Below are positions 1 to 6,517 of a stretch of 10,084 nucleotides of DNA, one piece after another. The notes beneath the pieces were generated by a model. That model saw only the letters and a program-made list of their open reading frames with translations. It was not told the origin of the DNA and made no database searches. This DNA comes from Candidatus Hydrogenedentota bacterium (GTDB lineage Bacteria; Hydrogenedentota; Hydrogenedentia; Hydrogenedentales; SLHB01), in NCBI GenBank assembly GCA_003552765.1, contig PUOI01000381.1, positions 1 through 10,084 of the forward strand. The letters are read 5' to 3'. Every line of letters starts with the position of its first letter. Within the stretch, counting starts at the first letter, position 1. The position numbers and the translations under genes were made by a program.

Positions 1-499
1 CGACGGCATCTTGCAGCGACTTCAGCTTGTCAAGATTGCCACGGGGCTGGATTGCCGCCAATGCCGCCTGGCGCCAATCCAATGGAAAACCCGTACTGCT
101 CCCGTCATACCTCCGAAACGTCACCCCCTCAGTGTCGCGCTCAAACAAGGGCTGACCATCACACGAAGCCTTCTCATGAATGATGCGCGGCTTTTCGTAG
201 TCCGCCACTTGTTCGATGTGAACGGCGTACACAAACAACTGCCCCTCGATGTCCAAGTTCAGCTCAAACTCTTGCGTGGTGCTGTCGAGCCATTCAGTGA
301 ACTCTAGCCGGGGGATGTCATGCTCTCCGGTCCCCCCGAGTACGCCAGCGCCGGTACCGAGATTTCGCAGCATGCAGAGCGCGTCGAATACGGAACTCTT
401 ACCCGATCCGTTCGGCCCACACAAGACGCCCAACGGGCCAAACTCAGCCTTGAACGCCACCAAACAGCGAAAGTTATTCACATAGAGTTGCGTAATCAT
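1..499 (-). CDS. AAA/SMC-like ATPase, N-terminal part (cut by window start)
   Basis: An open minus-strand frame runs from ATG at 499 to the window edge without a stop (166 residues). It begins MITQLYVNNFRCL, the usual first strand of RecF/SMC/OLD-type ATPases ('L.NFR'). A Walker A motif, GPNGSGKSS, follows at residues 28-36, then 'FDALCMLRNL'. This N-terminal lobe is typical of AAA_21/AAA_15 ATP-binding proteins. Walker B and the signature motif would lie beyond the edge. An AGGAAG ribosome-binding site at 505-510 (minus), 5 bases upstream, supports the start. Relatives include OLD-family nucleases, RloC-like anticodon nucleases, anti-phage ATPases and housekeeping RecF-like proteins, so the role is open. 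No partner gene is visible upstream: the next 700 bases are non-coding. Fold and ATP binding are fairly certain; function is not. Confidence 0.85.
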   Translation of the reverse strand, partial: MITQLYVNNFRCLVAFKAEFGPLGVLCGPNGSGKSSVFDALCMLRNLGTGAGVLGGTGEHDIPRLEFTEWLDSTTQEFELNLDIEGQLFVYAVHIEQVADYEKPRIIHEKASCDGQPLFERDTEGVTFRRYDGSSTGFPLDWRQAALAAIQPRGNLDKLKSLQDAV

Positions 500-647
500 G
501 GGCGCTTCCTATGTTGCGTGATGAGTCATTGCCCCTTCAGCCCTTAATTTGTGGATACGGCGGCTTTGCGCCCCAGGACTGGCTTGGGTTGGCATTCACC
601 ACAAGTGCTCGATGGACCCTTGTTTTCATGCGAGGGCGAACATCTAA

Positions 648-890
648 ACGACCCCAGCGGGGTCACAGATGATAGCCTAGGGTTGGAGCGCGCGCAGCGC
701 GCGGATACCCCAGGATCCGCAAGCCATTCCCTACGCCGACCCCGGCAGGGGTCGCAGCAGCCGTGTGCACAAAGGTTCTGCGACCCTTATCAGGGCCGGT
801 ATCGTGTACGTCTGTTTCCAGGGGTATCGCCCGCACGCTATCGCCTGCGGCCTCAACCCCTGGCTATCATCTGTCATCCCTACGGGATGG
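648..890. repeat. Large imperfect palindrome of nested hairpins (two inverted repeat units)
   Basis: The segment is symmetric about TGTGCACA at 764-771. Left to right it holds: GACCCC/GGGGTC (650-655/659-664); CGCGCG/CGCGCG (689-694/698-703) inside an outer CCT.GGGT/ACCC.AGG stem (676-713); CGACCCC/GGGGTCG (737-743/748-754); CCCT/AGGG (784-787/792-795); CCAGGGGT/ACCCCTGG (818-825/856-863) enclosing CCGCA/TGCGG (831-835/846-850); and CATCCC/GGGATG (875-880/884-889). The right half, reverse-complemented, matches the left half in blocks: ACAGATGATAGCC, GGGTTG, GATACCCC and AGGGTCGCAG. It is best read as two copies of a unit of about 120 bases in opposite orientation. Stems are kept while stem bases differ between copies, as expected for a structured non-coding repeat such as a REP/BIME or MITE. 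Open frames across it are by-products of the repeat. Confidence 0.8.
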
Positions 891-1210
891 ATTTCCTTGT
901 GACAGCATTTTAGACCCCGCTCAGTCACACTCACTCGGAACATCCACAAATTTAGCCCTGAAGACTTGCTCATGCTGTTTGTTCCCTGTTGAGGGGCGTC
1001 TCTGGCGTGCAGTACTTTTCACGGACTCGCTGAATCGAAGCGGTCCAGATGAAGGTTTGTGGGCGGCGGCGTCCAGCGTGGTTGCCCCAGTGCCGCGGGT
1101 GATGCTCGGCGCTGTTCGCATGGGCTGGATCCTCCTTTTACCACTTACATACCCAAGGCGAACAACATGTTCCGTTAATCTGGACTCGCTACACTAAACG
1201 CCCTATCGCC
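891..1210. other. Intergenic stretch with nothing recognised
   Basis: This stretch lies between the palindromic element and the end of the agmatinase gene. The open frames across it are short and have no family resemblance or convincing ribosome-binding site. I see no tRNA, no clear terminator after speB and no insertion-sequence remnant. The 148 bases at 500-647, on the other side of the palindrome, form the upstream region of the ATPase gene. They show its ribosome-binding site but no convincing promoter hexamers. Confidence 0.5.
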
Positions 1211-2077
1211 TCAGGCTTTGCGCTGATAGGCGTGGATGTAGCTGAGGAAGGTGTAGAGGAGTTTCGCGGCGAGGAAGGGGGGATGGCGCTGGCCGTCCGG
1301 GCACAGCTCGACGATGTCAAAGCCCACGACGCGTTTTCGGCGCGCCAGCGTCTTCAGAAGGCCCGTGACCTCGTACCAGTCCAACCCGCCGGGCTCGGGC
1401 GTGCCCGTGGCGGGCATCTGGGAGGGGTCCAACACGTCAAGATCAATGGTGACGTAGACGTCTTCCCGGAGAAGATCCACGGATTCGTCCATCCAAGTCG
1501 CGGATTTCTGGATTTCGGAGGCGTAGTACACCTCATCCTCGCGCACGCTGGGAAGCTCCGAGCTGTCCATGCTGCGCACGCCCATGCTTACGACGGGCGG
1601 CTTCACAGTTTCCTTGATGCGAGACACGATGCAGGCGTGGCTGTAGCGGGAGTCTTCGTAGGTGTCGCGCCGGTCGCTGTGGGCGTCAAAGTGGAGGACG
1701 CTGAGGTCGGGGCAGCGCTGCGCCACGGCTTCCACGGGACCTTGGCTTACCGAGTGCTCGCCGCCCAAGGTGACGGGCAGCTTGCCCGCCTCAAGAATAC
1801 GGCCGGCGGCTTCCCGTCCCTCGGCTATCATGGACTTCGAGTCCATGGCGATAACCTGTTCGCAGGTGGCGATGCCGTGGCGGTAGGCTTCCGTGCCCGT
1901 CTCGGGGTCGTAGAACTCGAGGTACTGCGACGCCTTAAGCAACGCGAGCGGCCCCTCGTCCGCGCCCTTGCCCCACGTGCTCGTGAGGTCGAAGGGAATC
2001 GGCAGCAAGGCCACCGCCGCCGTCTCGAAGTTCGTGAATTCCCGGGGTAAACCGCCAAAAGGGGGTAAGCCCGCCAT
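1211..2077 (-). CDS. speB: Agmatinase (ureohydrolase family)
   Basis: A 288-residue member of the arginase/agmatinase/formiminoglutamase family. The Mn2+ ligands are all visible: GGEHS at 105-109 (His108), DAHSD at 131-135 (Asp131, His133, Asp135) and IDLDVLDP at 211-218 (Asp212, Asp214). The conserved TGTPEPGGL loop is at 224-232 and the C-terminal 'ELCP...AAKLLY' helix at 257-275. Agmatinase hydrolyses agmatine to putrescine and urea in the cytoplasm. Length is normal for the family. The frame opens upstream to an ATG at 2137, but that would overlap pdaD. ATG 2077 has an AGGAGG 4 bases upstream and begins where the family begins. It lies 17 bases behind an arginine decarboxylase gene, which makes agmatine the likely substrate rather than arginine or guanidinobutyrate. 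Family certain, substrate inferred mainly from the neighbour. Confidence 0.93.
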   Translation of the reverse strand: MAGLPPFGGLPREFTNFETAAVALLPIPFDLTSTWGKGADEGPLALLKASQYLEFYDPETGTEAYRHGIATCEQVIAMDSKSMIAEGREAAGRILEAGKLPVTLGGEHSVSQGPVEAVAQRCPDLSVLHFDAHSDRRDTYEDSRYSHACIVSRIKETVKPPVVSMGVRSMDSSELPSVREDEVYYASEIQKSATWMDESVDLLREDVYVTIDLDVLDPSQMPATGTPEPGGLDWYEVTGLLKTLARRKRVVGFDIVELCPDGQRHPPFLAAKLLYTFLSYIHAYQRKA

Positions 2078-2081
2078 AGCG

Positions 2082-2087
2082 CCTCCT
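2082..2087 (-). promoter_or_regulatory. Shine-Dalgarno site that fixes the speB start
   Basis: A consensus AGGAGG on the minus strand sits 4 bases before ATG 2077, in the 17-base gap between pdaD and speB. It favours 2077 over the longer in-frame start at 2137, which would overlap the end of pdaD. Confidence 0.75.
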
Positions 2088-2094
2088 GTCTGTT

Positions 2095-2652
2095 CTAGTC
2101 GAGCACAAACACCGCCGCCGCGATGACCGTCGTCCACAATCCATCCTTGTGTCCCACGGCGGACTGGGTGAGGTTGTGTGTCTTAAAGATATGGCCGCTG
2201 GCTTGGTAAATCTGCTTGCGTTCGTCCCACGCCTGGTCGGGATCAAACTCAACGCCCAAGGTGGTGGCCAGCATGGTCGCCGCCAGGTCCTCGGCGTATT
2301 CGCCCGACACTTCTTCCGGCTCGCCAAACGCGTGGTGCTCGGAGATGTAGCCGTAGTGCTCCTCGCGATTGGGCATGGCCAAGCCCACCGCGGCCGATAT
2401 CAGCCGGTTGGGTTCATTGGTTTCATTACGCGACATCACGCAATACACAAGCTGGCCCGGCTTCAGATACTTCAGCCCTTCCTCCGTGGTGATCTGCTTG
2501 CAGTTCGGAGGAAAAATGCTGGAAACATAGACTAGATTGTACTTCTCGATCTTAGCGTCACGCAAGGCGCGCTCGAAGGACGCCAACTTGTCACGGTGTA
2601 TGCCAACCCCTTGGACAAAGAATGCTTTGCTGGGGATCATGGTGCTGCTCAT
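2095..2652 (-). CDS. pdaD: Pyruvoyl-dependent arginine decarboxylase (PvlArgDC)
   Basis: A 185-residue protein strongly resembling the PvlArgDC family: '[13 protein letters not shown]' near the start, [11 protein letters not shown] at 42-52, '[11 protein letters not shown]', '[12 protein letters not shown]', '[11 protein letters not shown]' at 101-111, then '[15 protein letters not shown]' and '[10 protein letters not shown]'. In this family the proenzyme cleaves itself between the two serines of VSS (Ser44-Ser45 here). This gives a beta subunit and an alpha subunit whose N-terminal Ser becomes the pyruvoyl cofactor; Glu105 is the likely conserved acid near the active site. The reaction is arginine to agmatine plus CO2, without PLP. 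Start chosen at ATG 2652, with a GGAG about 13 bases upstream; ATG 2640 is also possible and has no visible site. The frame stays open upstream to ATG 2859, but the family has no such extension. First gene of an operon with speB. Confidence 0.93.
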   Translation of the reverse strand: MSSTMIPSKAFFVQGVGIHRDKLASFERALRDAKIEKYNLVYVSSIFPPNCKQITTEEGLKYLKPGQLVYCVMSRNETNEPNRLISAAVGLAMPNREEHYGYISEHHAFGEPEEVSGEYAEDLAATMLATTLGVEFDPDQAWDERKQIYQASGHIFKTHNLTQSAVGHKDGLWTTVIAAAVFVLD

Positions 2653-2923
2653 CGTTGTGTTCAAACTCCAACGGTTGATATCTGGGGTAATGCTGGCGGC
2701 GCTATCGCTGAGGAAAGACCAATCCAGTAGCCGTTCGTGATAGGGTTGGTGCGCGGACCGCCATGTGCTCGGAAGGTTGTCCTCAATATAACGCACGAAC
2801 CCGCGCCGCCGCAAGTAGTCCCTGCAATCTGACAAGGACGCCGCTTCGGAAGACAACATCCCACGTACTCCCCCCGGGGCGGGGGACTGTAAACGCCGGC
2901 CAACCCCTTATCCGGCGATTGGG

Positions 2924-2943
2924 AATCAAGATTCATCTTGATT
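2924..2943. promoter_or_regulatory. Inverted repeat, candidate operator
   Basis: AATCAAGAT and ATCTTGATT form perfect 9-base arms around a 2-base centre. The right arm contains the TTGATT proposed as the -35 of the gsp promoter. Such a dyad over a -35 is typical of a dimeric repressor or activator site. It could also fold as an 8-bp hairpin followed by TTTT, but no gene ends just upstream, so a terminator is unlikely. Confidence 0.4.
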
Positions 2944-2965
2944 TTGCCGTAGTATTCCCTATAGC
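2938..2965 (+). promoter_or_regulatory. Candidate sigma70-type promoter for the gsp cluster
   Basis: TTGATT (2938-2943), a 16-base spacer, then TATAGC (2960-2965). Each hexamer matches four of six consensus positions. It would give a leader of about 50 bases before the ATG at 3023. The nearby TTGACA at 2994-2999 has no -10 at proper spacing. Confidence 0.35.
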
Positions 2966-3022
2966 ATTCCCAGCAATCCGTGAACGAAGCGGCTTGACAA
3001 CTGCATTGGATAAAGGATTCCT

Positions 3023-3538
3023 ATGAAACGGCGAACGGACCGGCCCCGGACGCGGGCGAATTCCCCGGGTTTCACGCTGGTGGAGATGCTTGGCGCCTTG
3101 GCCGTGGCGGCAGTGGCCGCGTTCATCGTGATCTCCCTCTTCTCGTGGAGTCTCGTCTTGGGCCAGGAAAGCCGGCGTCAGTCCATGGCCGCTGGCATGG
3201 CGAGCGAACTGCTGACACGCATGCACCGGGCGCCGGACGAATTCGTCTGGCCGGACTTGGACAGACTCTCCGTGGGAGAACATGTTCCGGTGGAGGCCAG
3301 TGACGCCTTTGAGGCGGATGCCGGGCTTCCCGCCGCGATGCCCACGGTTGACCGCCTACGCGACGCGGAGATCGCCTTCCGCGAGGCGTTCCAATGGGAG
3401 GCTTTCGCTAGACGGCCCGGCGAGGACGCCAATTACGTGGAGCTTACGGTGGCCGTCCATTGGGAGGCCCAGGGCCGGGAGCGGGTCTACACGCTCACCA
3501 GCGCCTTACCCGTCCAACGACTGGGAGATTCGCCATGA
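3023..3538 (+). CDS. Type II secretion minor pseudopilin, GspI-like
   Basis: A 171-residue protein with a class III prepilin leader: a basic 15-residue start, then G16-FTLVE. The peptidase (PilD/GspO) would cut after Gly16, leaving Phe at +1 and the hallmark Glu at +5 (Glu21). A hydrophobic helix follows at about 18-40. The rest is a soluble domain with low conservation. It precedes gspJ and gspK in the usual I-J-K order, and the region after the helix ('AAGMASELLTRMH') resembles the 'A...RL.EL' helix of GspI. GspI is often shorter (about 120-130 residues), so GspH or a general pseudopilin remains possible. In the family, GspI, J and K form the tip of the periplasmic pseudopilus. AAAGGA at 3012-3017 lies 5 bases before the start. 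Its stop overlaps the gspJ start (ATGA). Confidence 0.8.
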   Translation: MKRRTDRPRTRANSPGFTLVEMLGALAVAAVAAFIVISLFSWSLVLGQESRRQSMAAGMASELLTRMHRAPDEFVWPDLDRLSVGEHVPVEASDAFEADAGLPAAMPTVDRLRDAEIAFREAFQWEAFARRPGEDANYVELTVAVHWEAQGRERVYTLTSALPVQRLGDSP

Positions 3539-4197
3539 TCCCAAGGCGCTGCACCATACCCACGCGCGGACGCCGGGATAGCGGCTTTACCCTGCTGGAA
3601 ATCATCCTCGCGCTCGCGATCGGGGGAATCGTCGTCACCATTGGGTTGCAGACCTTGTCGCGCATGACGGACGGGTTCACGGAGGCGCAGCGGCGCGCGG
3701 AACTCGATCATCAGGCGCGCCAGGCGTTTCGTCTCTTGCAACGGGATTTCGCGGAAACGGCCGCGCCGGCGTTGACGGATCGTGTGCTTGAAGGGGAAAC
3801 GGGAGAAATCGATGCGGAGGCGCTCTGGGGAGCGGAGGGACTGGAAGATGATTCGGCCTCGTGGACCATACTTACCCGCGGCGCGCCGGATGATTTGGAG
3901 CAGCCCGTGAACGTGCGTTATCACATTGAGCGCACCGCCGAGGGGATGGGCGCGCTTGTGCGTATGGCGTATCCCCTGGACAACGCGCCGGACAATGAGG
4001 ACGGGGGCCAAGCTCACGTGCAGGGCGTGGCGGCGTTCCGGCTGGATTACCTGGGCGCGGATGGCGAATGGAGCCGGGGATGGACGGACGATGCGCAACC
4101 CCGCGCCGTTCGTGTGAGCATCACGCTCGTGGACGAGGACCGCCCCGAACGCCAGGTGGCCCGGCAGGCCGTCTTCCCGATTCCAACCGGCCAGTGA
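3535..4197 (+). CDS. gspJ: Type II secretion minor pseudopilin GspJ
   Basis: A 220-residue protein with a prepilin leader: 17 residues ending in Gly17, then FTLLE with Glu22 at +5, and a hydrophobic helix to about residue 37 ('IILALAIGGIVVTIGLQ'). After the helix comes 'FTEAQRRAELDHQARQAFRLLQRDF', the GspJ-type pattern in which a charged helix leads to 'L..D'. The C-terminal half contains 'VAAFRLDYLGADGEW' and 'PRAVRVSITL', typical of GspJ beta strands near the end. Length fits the family. The start is ATG 3535, inside the ATGA overlap with the preceding gene and 7 bases after a GGAG. An in-frame start at 3460 would put 25 extra residues before the leader and is rejected. In the family it forms the GspI-J-K tip complex. 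GspK follows after 11 bases. Confidence 0.85.
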   Translation: MIPRRCTIPTRGRRDSGFTLLEIILALAIGGIVVTIGLQTLSRMTDGFTEAQRRAELDHQARQAFRLLQRDFAETAAPALTDRVLEGETGEIDAEALWGAEGLEDDSASWTILTRGAPDDLEQPVNVRYHIERTAEGMGALVRMAYPLDNAPDNEDGGQAHVQGVAAFRLDYLGADGEWSRGWTDDAQPRAVRVSITLVDEDRPERQVARQAVFPIPTGQ

Positions 4198-4208
4198 AGG
4201 ACATTGCC

Positions 4209-5147
4209 ATGAGTTTTCCCCATACCAAGGTTTTGGAAGATAGGGGCGCAGCTTTGTTGCTCGCCATAGGGCTTCTCGCCCTGTTCGCGATGATGGGGAC
4301 CGCATATGTCACCTACATGGGACTCCAAGCCGAGCGCGCCCGTGAGGATGGGCGGTCCACGGCGGCGCGGCAGTTCGCTCAGGCTGGGTTTCACGCCGCC
4401 GTGGGCGAACTCGCCGCTACATTGGGCGCCAACGGCAGCCTCCCTCCGGCGGACAGCTTCGCCTTCGAGTTCCCCGTCTACGAGGGCGGCCCCCGAGAAG
4501 TGTTCCAGGCGAGCGAGACCGTCCGCGCCCGCGTGTCGGTGGACTACGCCGATGAAATGAGCCGCGTCAATCTGAACGCTGCTCCGCCCGCGATCCTGGA
4601 GTATCTGCTCGGCGTGGGGACCGAGACGGCCGAGGCCGTCGCGTCGGCCCTGCCGCCAGAAGGCGGCCCGCGCTGGCTGGCTTCCGTGGATGATCTCGCC
4701 GTTCGCGGTCTGCTTAACGCCGAGGACTTGCCCGACCGGGACGTCACCGTGCACAGCGCGCCGGACCAAGCCCCGGATGGCGTCCTTATGAATGTGAACA
4801 CGGTATCCCGGCAGGGCCTGGAAGCGGCGTTCAATTTGACTCCGGAAGAGGCGTCCGCCGTTGAGGAAGGGCGTCCCTACGAGAGCGTGGAGCAATTGGA
4901 AGAGGCCCTCGGACGCTCGCTCAGCGAAACCCCAGCCGCCGATATCGCGGACGGCCTCGTGTTCGAGTCGCGGCTCGCCCGGCTCACGTGCGTGGCGGTT
5001 GTCGAGGAGCTGAGGGCCGGCGGCGAATGGCATGCGCGGCGGACCCGGCGCATCGAGACGGTGGCATGGTTTCCTCCGGACGCCTCAGCCGAGCCCGTCA
5101 TTCTCTATTGGCGTGAAAGCGGTCCCGCGGACGACAGCGGCTCGTAG
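4209..5147 (+). CDS. gspK: Type II secretion minor pseudopilin GspK
   Basis: A 312-residue protein. The N-terminus has DRG (11-13) followed by AALLLAIGLLALFAMMG, a hydrophobic helix at about 14-36. The +5 Glu of other pseudopilins is absent, as is normal for GspK. The large C-terminal part carries the GspK SAM-like/helix-hairpin-helix signature twice: 'SRVNLNAAPPAILEYLL' at 118-134 and 'VNTVSRQGLEAAFNL' at 196-210, followed by 'YESVEQLEEAL'. Length is normal. GspK caps the pseudopilus and, in studied systems, binds calcium; I cannot assign the calcium ligands here. The start is ATG 4209, preceded by AAGGA (4197-4201) at 7 bases. The frame is open further upstream, but that part overlaps gspJ and lies before the leader. 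The next gene is gspF, after a 167-base spacer with hairpins. Confidence 0.88.
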   Translation: MSFPHTKVLEDRGAALLLAIGLLALFAMMGTAYVTYMGLQAERAREDGRSTAARQFAQAGFHAAVGELAATLGANGSLPPADSFAFEFPVYEGGPREVFQASETVRARVSVDYADEMSRVNLNAAPPAILEYLLGVGTETAEAVASALPPEGGPRWLASVDDLAVRGLLNAEDLPDRDVTVHSAPDQAPDGVLMNVNTVSRQGLEAAFNLTPEEASAVEEGRPYESVEQLEEALGRSLSETPAADIADGLVFESRLARLTCVAVVEELRAGGEWHARRTRRIETVAWFPPDASAEPVILYWRESGPADDSGS

Positions 5148-5196
5148 AGCGCGCAGCTTAGACTGGTATGACAGCCAAGAAAGCGCTTGGAGGTGG

Positions 5197-5248
5197 CATG
5201 GCCTTCCAGGCCATGATCACGGGCTGTAAGCCCGTGCCGCCTTGCGGC
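5197..5248 (+). repeat. Three consecutive hairpins between gspK and gspF
   Basis: CATGGCCT/AGGCCATG (5197-5204/5208-5215, loop TCC) is followed after two bases by CACGGGCT/AGCCCGTG (5218-5225/5229-5236, loop GTA), then GCCGC/GCGGC (5236-5240/5244-5248, loop CTT). All stems are perfect, and the second and third share base 5236. There is no T-run, so it is not a standard intrinsic terminator. It may be a dispersed REP-like element, or an intra-operon structure that sets the level of gspF mRNA relative to gspI-J-K. Confidence 0.7.
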
Positions 5249-5314
5249 CAAGACACAACGAACCAGCGCCACCCGAAATTTTGGAGTTGACCAAGCACGA
5301 GGAGGAACACCCAC

Positions 5315-6505
5315 ATGGCGAGCGTAAACCATCCCAGCGCCGGCGGCGCTTCCACGGGCCGGCCCCATGGTCTCCGCATCGAACGCGCGCGCCGGCCGGC
5401 CTTGGCGGAAGCGGCGCAAGAGCCGTCGTCCAGCGTGTCTTGGATCGCCACCAGCGTCCGCAGTCATGACATCACGGTCTTCTTGCGGCAGCTCATCATG
5501 TTGCTCGAAGCGGGCACGCCGCTGCTGAAATCGCTGAAAACCCTGGCCGTTCGCAGCCAGAGCGCGGGGCTGCGCAACCTGGTGTCGGACATCGCGAGCC
5601 ACGTCGAAAACGGCAACGCCCTGTGGCAGGCCTTCGAACGGCATTCGCGCTACTTCGACCCGGTCTTCGTCAACCTTATCAAGGCCAGCGAAGCCAGCGG
5701 CACGCTTATCACCGTGCTTCGGAGGCTCGTCGAGTACCGGGAACAGCGCGAGATAATGCGTAAGCGCGTGGTTAGCGCCATGTTCTATCCCGTCGTCTTG
5801 CTTATCGCCTGTCTCGGCGTGCTCGTTCTCATCGCGCGGGTCGTGATCCCGGGCTTCGTCGAACTCTTCCAACGGCTCGACGTGGAACTGCCCCAGTTCA
5901 CCGAGAATTTCATCGCGGCGATCGATTTCGTGGGGGCCTGGTGGTGGGTGGGCCTCTTGATCCTGGCCGGTGTGATCGCCCTGTACAAGCTGGCCGTGCT
6001 CAATCCGCTGTACCGGCTGTACGCCGACCGCCTGAAGCTGAAACTGCCGCTGGTGGGGTCGATCTTGCGCAAATCCGGCGTGGCGGAGTTCACCAACTCG
6101 CTGGCCCTGTTGCTCAAGAGCGGCATGTCCATGATGGCGACCCTGGACCTTGTCCGCCATACCCTGCGCAACCACGCCTTCGCCCACATCGTCCAGCAGA
6201 TGCGCGACAGCGTCGAGGAAGGCGGGGGTCTCGAAAAGCCGTTGCGCCAGAACGCGGCCGTGTTTCCCCCCGTTGTGGCGGACATGCTCGTGACCGGGGA
6301 GGAATCGGGACAACTCGATGATATCGCCCGGCAGATCGCGCAGACCTACGAGGAAGAAGTTAACATTGAGATCAACACTTTGGGCGACGCCTTGGTGCCG
6401 ATCATCGTCATTTTCATCGCCATTGTGGTCTTGATTCTCGCGCTCGCGCTCTTCCGGCCGCTCATCGACATGGTGGACCAACTCAGCGCCGGCGCGGGCT
6501 TCTAG
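5315..6505 (+). CDS. gspF: Type II secretion inner-membrane platform protein GspF (PilC family)
   Basis: A 396-residue protein with two copies of the T2SF domain, at about 53-177 and 257-378. Copy 1 starts 'ITVFLRQLIMLLEAGTPLLKSL' and contains 'ASEASGTL' (124-131). Copy 2 starts 'AEFTNSLALLLKSGMSMMATL' and contains 'GEESGQLD' (328-335). Three membrane segments are visible at about 158-180, 205-227 and 360-382, as in GspF/PilC. In the family it couples the cytoplasmic ATPase GspE to pseudopilus assembly. AGGAGG at 5300-5305 supports the start. Oddity: the first 50 residues are Pro/Arg/Ser-rich and lack the usual 'Y.A.d..G' N-terminal segment. GspF and the type IV pilus PilC are hard to tell apart by sequence; the adjacent gspJ/gspK favour GspF. 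The SDR gene starts 12 bases after its stop. Confidence 0.9.
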   Translation: MASVNHPSAGGASTGRPHGLRIERARRPALAEAAQEPSSSVSWIATSVRSHDITVFLRQLIMLLEAGTPLLKSLKTLAVRSQSAGLRNLVSDIASHVENGNALWQAFERHSRYFDPVFVNLIKASEASGTLITVLRRLVEYREQREIMRKRVVSAMFYPVVLLIACLGVLVLIARVVIPGFVELFQRLDVELPQFTENFIAAIDFVGAWWWVGLLILAGVIALYKLAVLNPLYRLYADRLKLKLPLVGSILRKSGVAEFTNSLALLLKSGMSMMATLDLVRHTLRNHAFAHIVQQMRDSVEEGGGLEKPLRQNAAVFPPVVADMLVTGEESGQLDDIARQIAQTYEEEVNIEINTLGDALVPIIVIFIAIVVLILALALFRPLIDMVDQLSAGAGF

Positions 6506-6517
6506 CCGGGGTCCAGC

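Larger units (their letters stand above)
2653..3022. other. Divergent intergenic region between pdaD and the gsp cluster
   Basis: A 370-base gap between divergent genes. It holds a GC stem-loop, TCCCCC/GGGGGA (2869-2874/2881-2886, loop CGGGGC), and the inverted repeat and promoter listed separately. The pdaD frame stays open across 2653-2859 on the minus strand (69 codons from an ATG at 2859). I do not recognise the translation, and no convincing Shine-Dalgarno site precedes it. This part is either an untranslated leader or an N-terminal extension. No obvious pdaD promoter is visible. Confidence 0.5.

Noticed and set aside
648..890. CRISPR array
   Set aside because: The repeat copies are inverted rather than direct, and there are no regular spacers.
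551..973. Overlapping open frames on both strands (551-913 plus, 731-973 minus)
   Set aside because: They fall in the palindromic element. Its symmetry produces similar translations on both strands, and they have no ribosome-binding site or family match.
1232..2050. A 272-codon open frame on the plus strand
   Set aside because: It is antisense to agmatinase, whose metal-binding motifs are complete. High GC content keeps the opposite strand open.
2924..2946. Intrinsic terminator (hairpin followed by TTTT)
   Set aside because: No gene ends upstream on the plus strand, the stem is AT-rich and the T-run has only four bases.
2994..2999. TTGACA as a -35 box for the gsp cluster
   Set aside because: A -10 at 16-18 bases would fall on or next to the ATG at 3023, over the ribosome-binding site; no TATAAT-like sequence is there.
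3487..6481. Long minus-strand open frames at 3487-4305, 4047-5033 and 5105-6481
   Set aside because: They are antisense to gspJ, gspK and gspF, which carry clear motifs and ribosome-binding sites. Their translations are rich in Arg, His and Gly with no recognisable domain.
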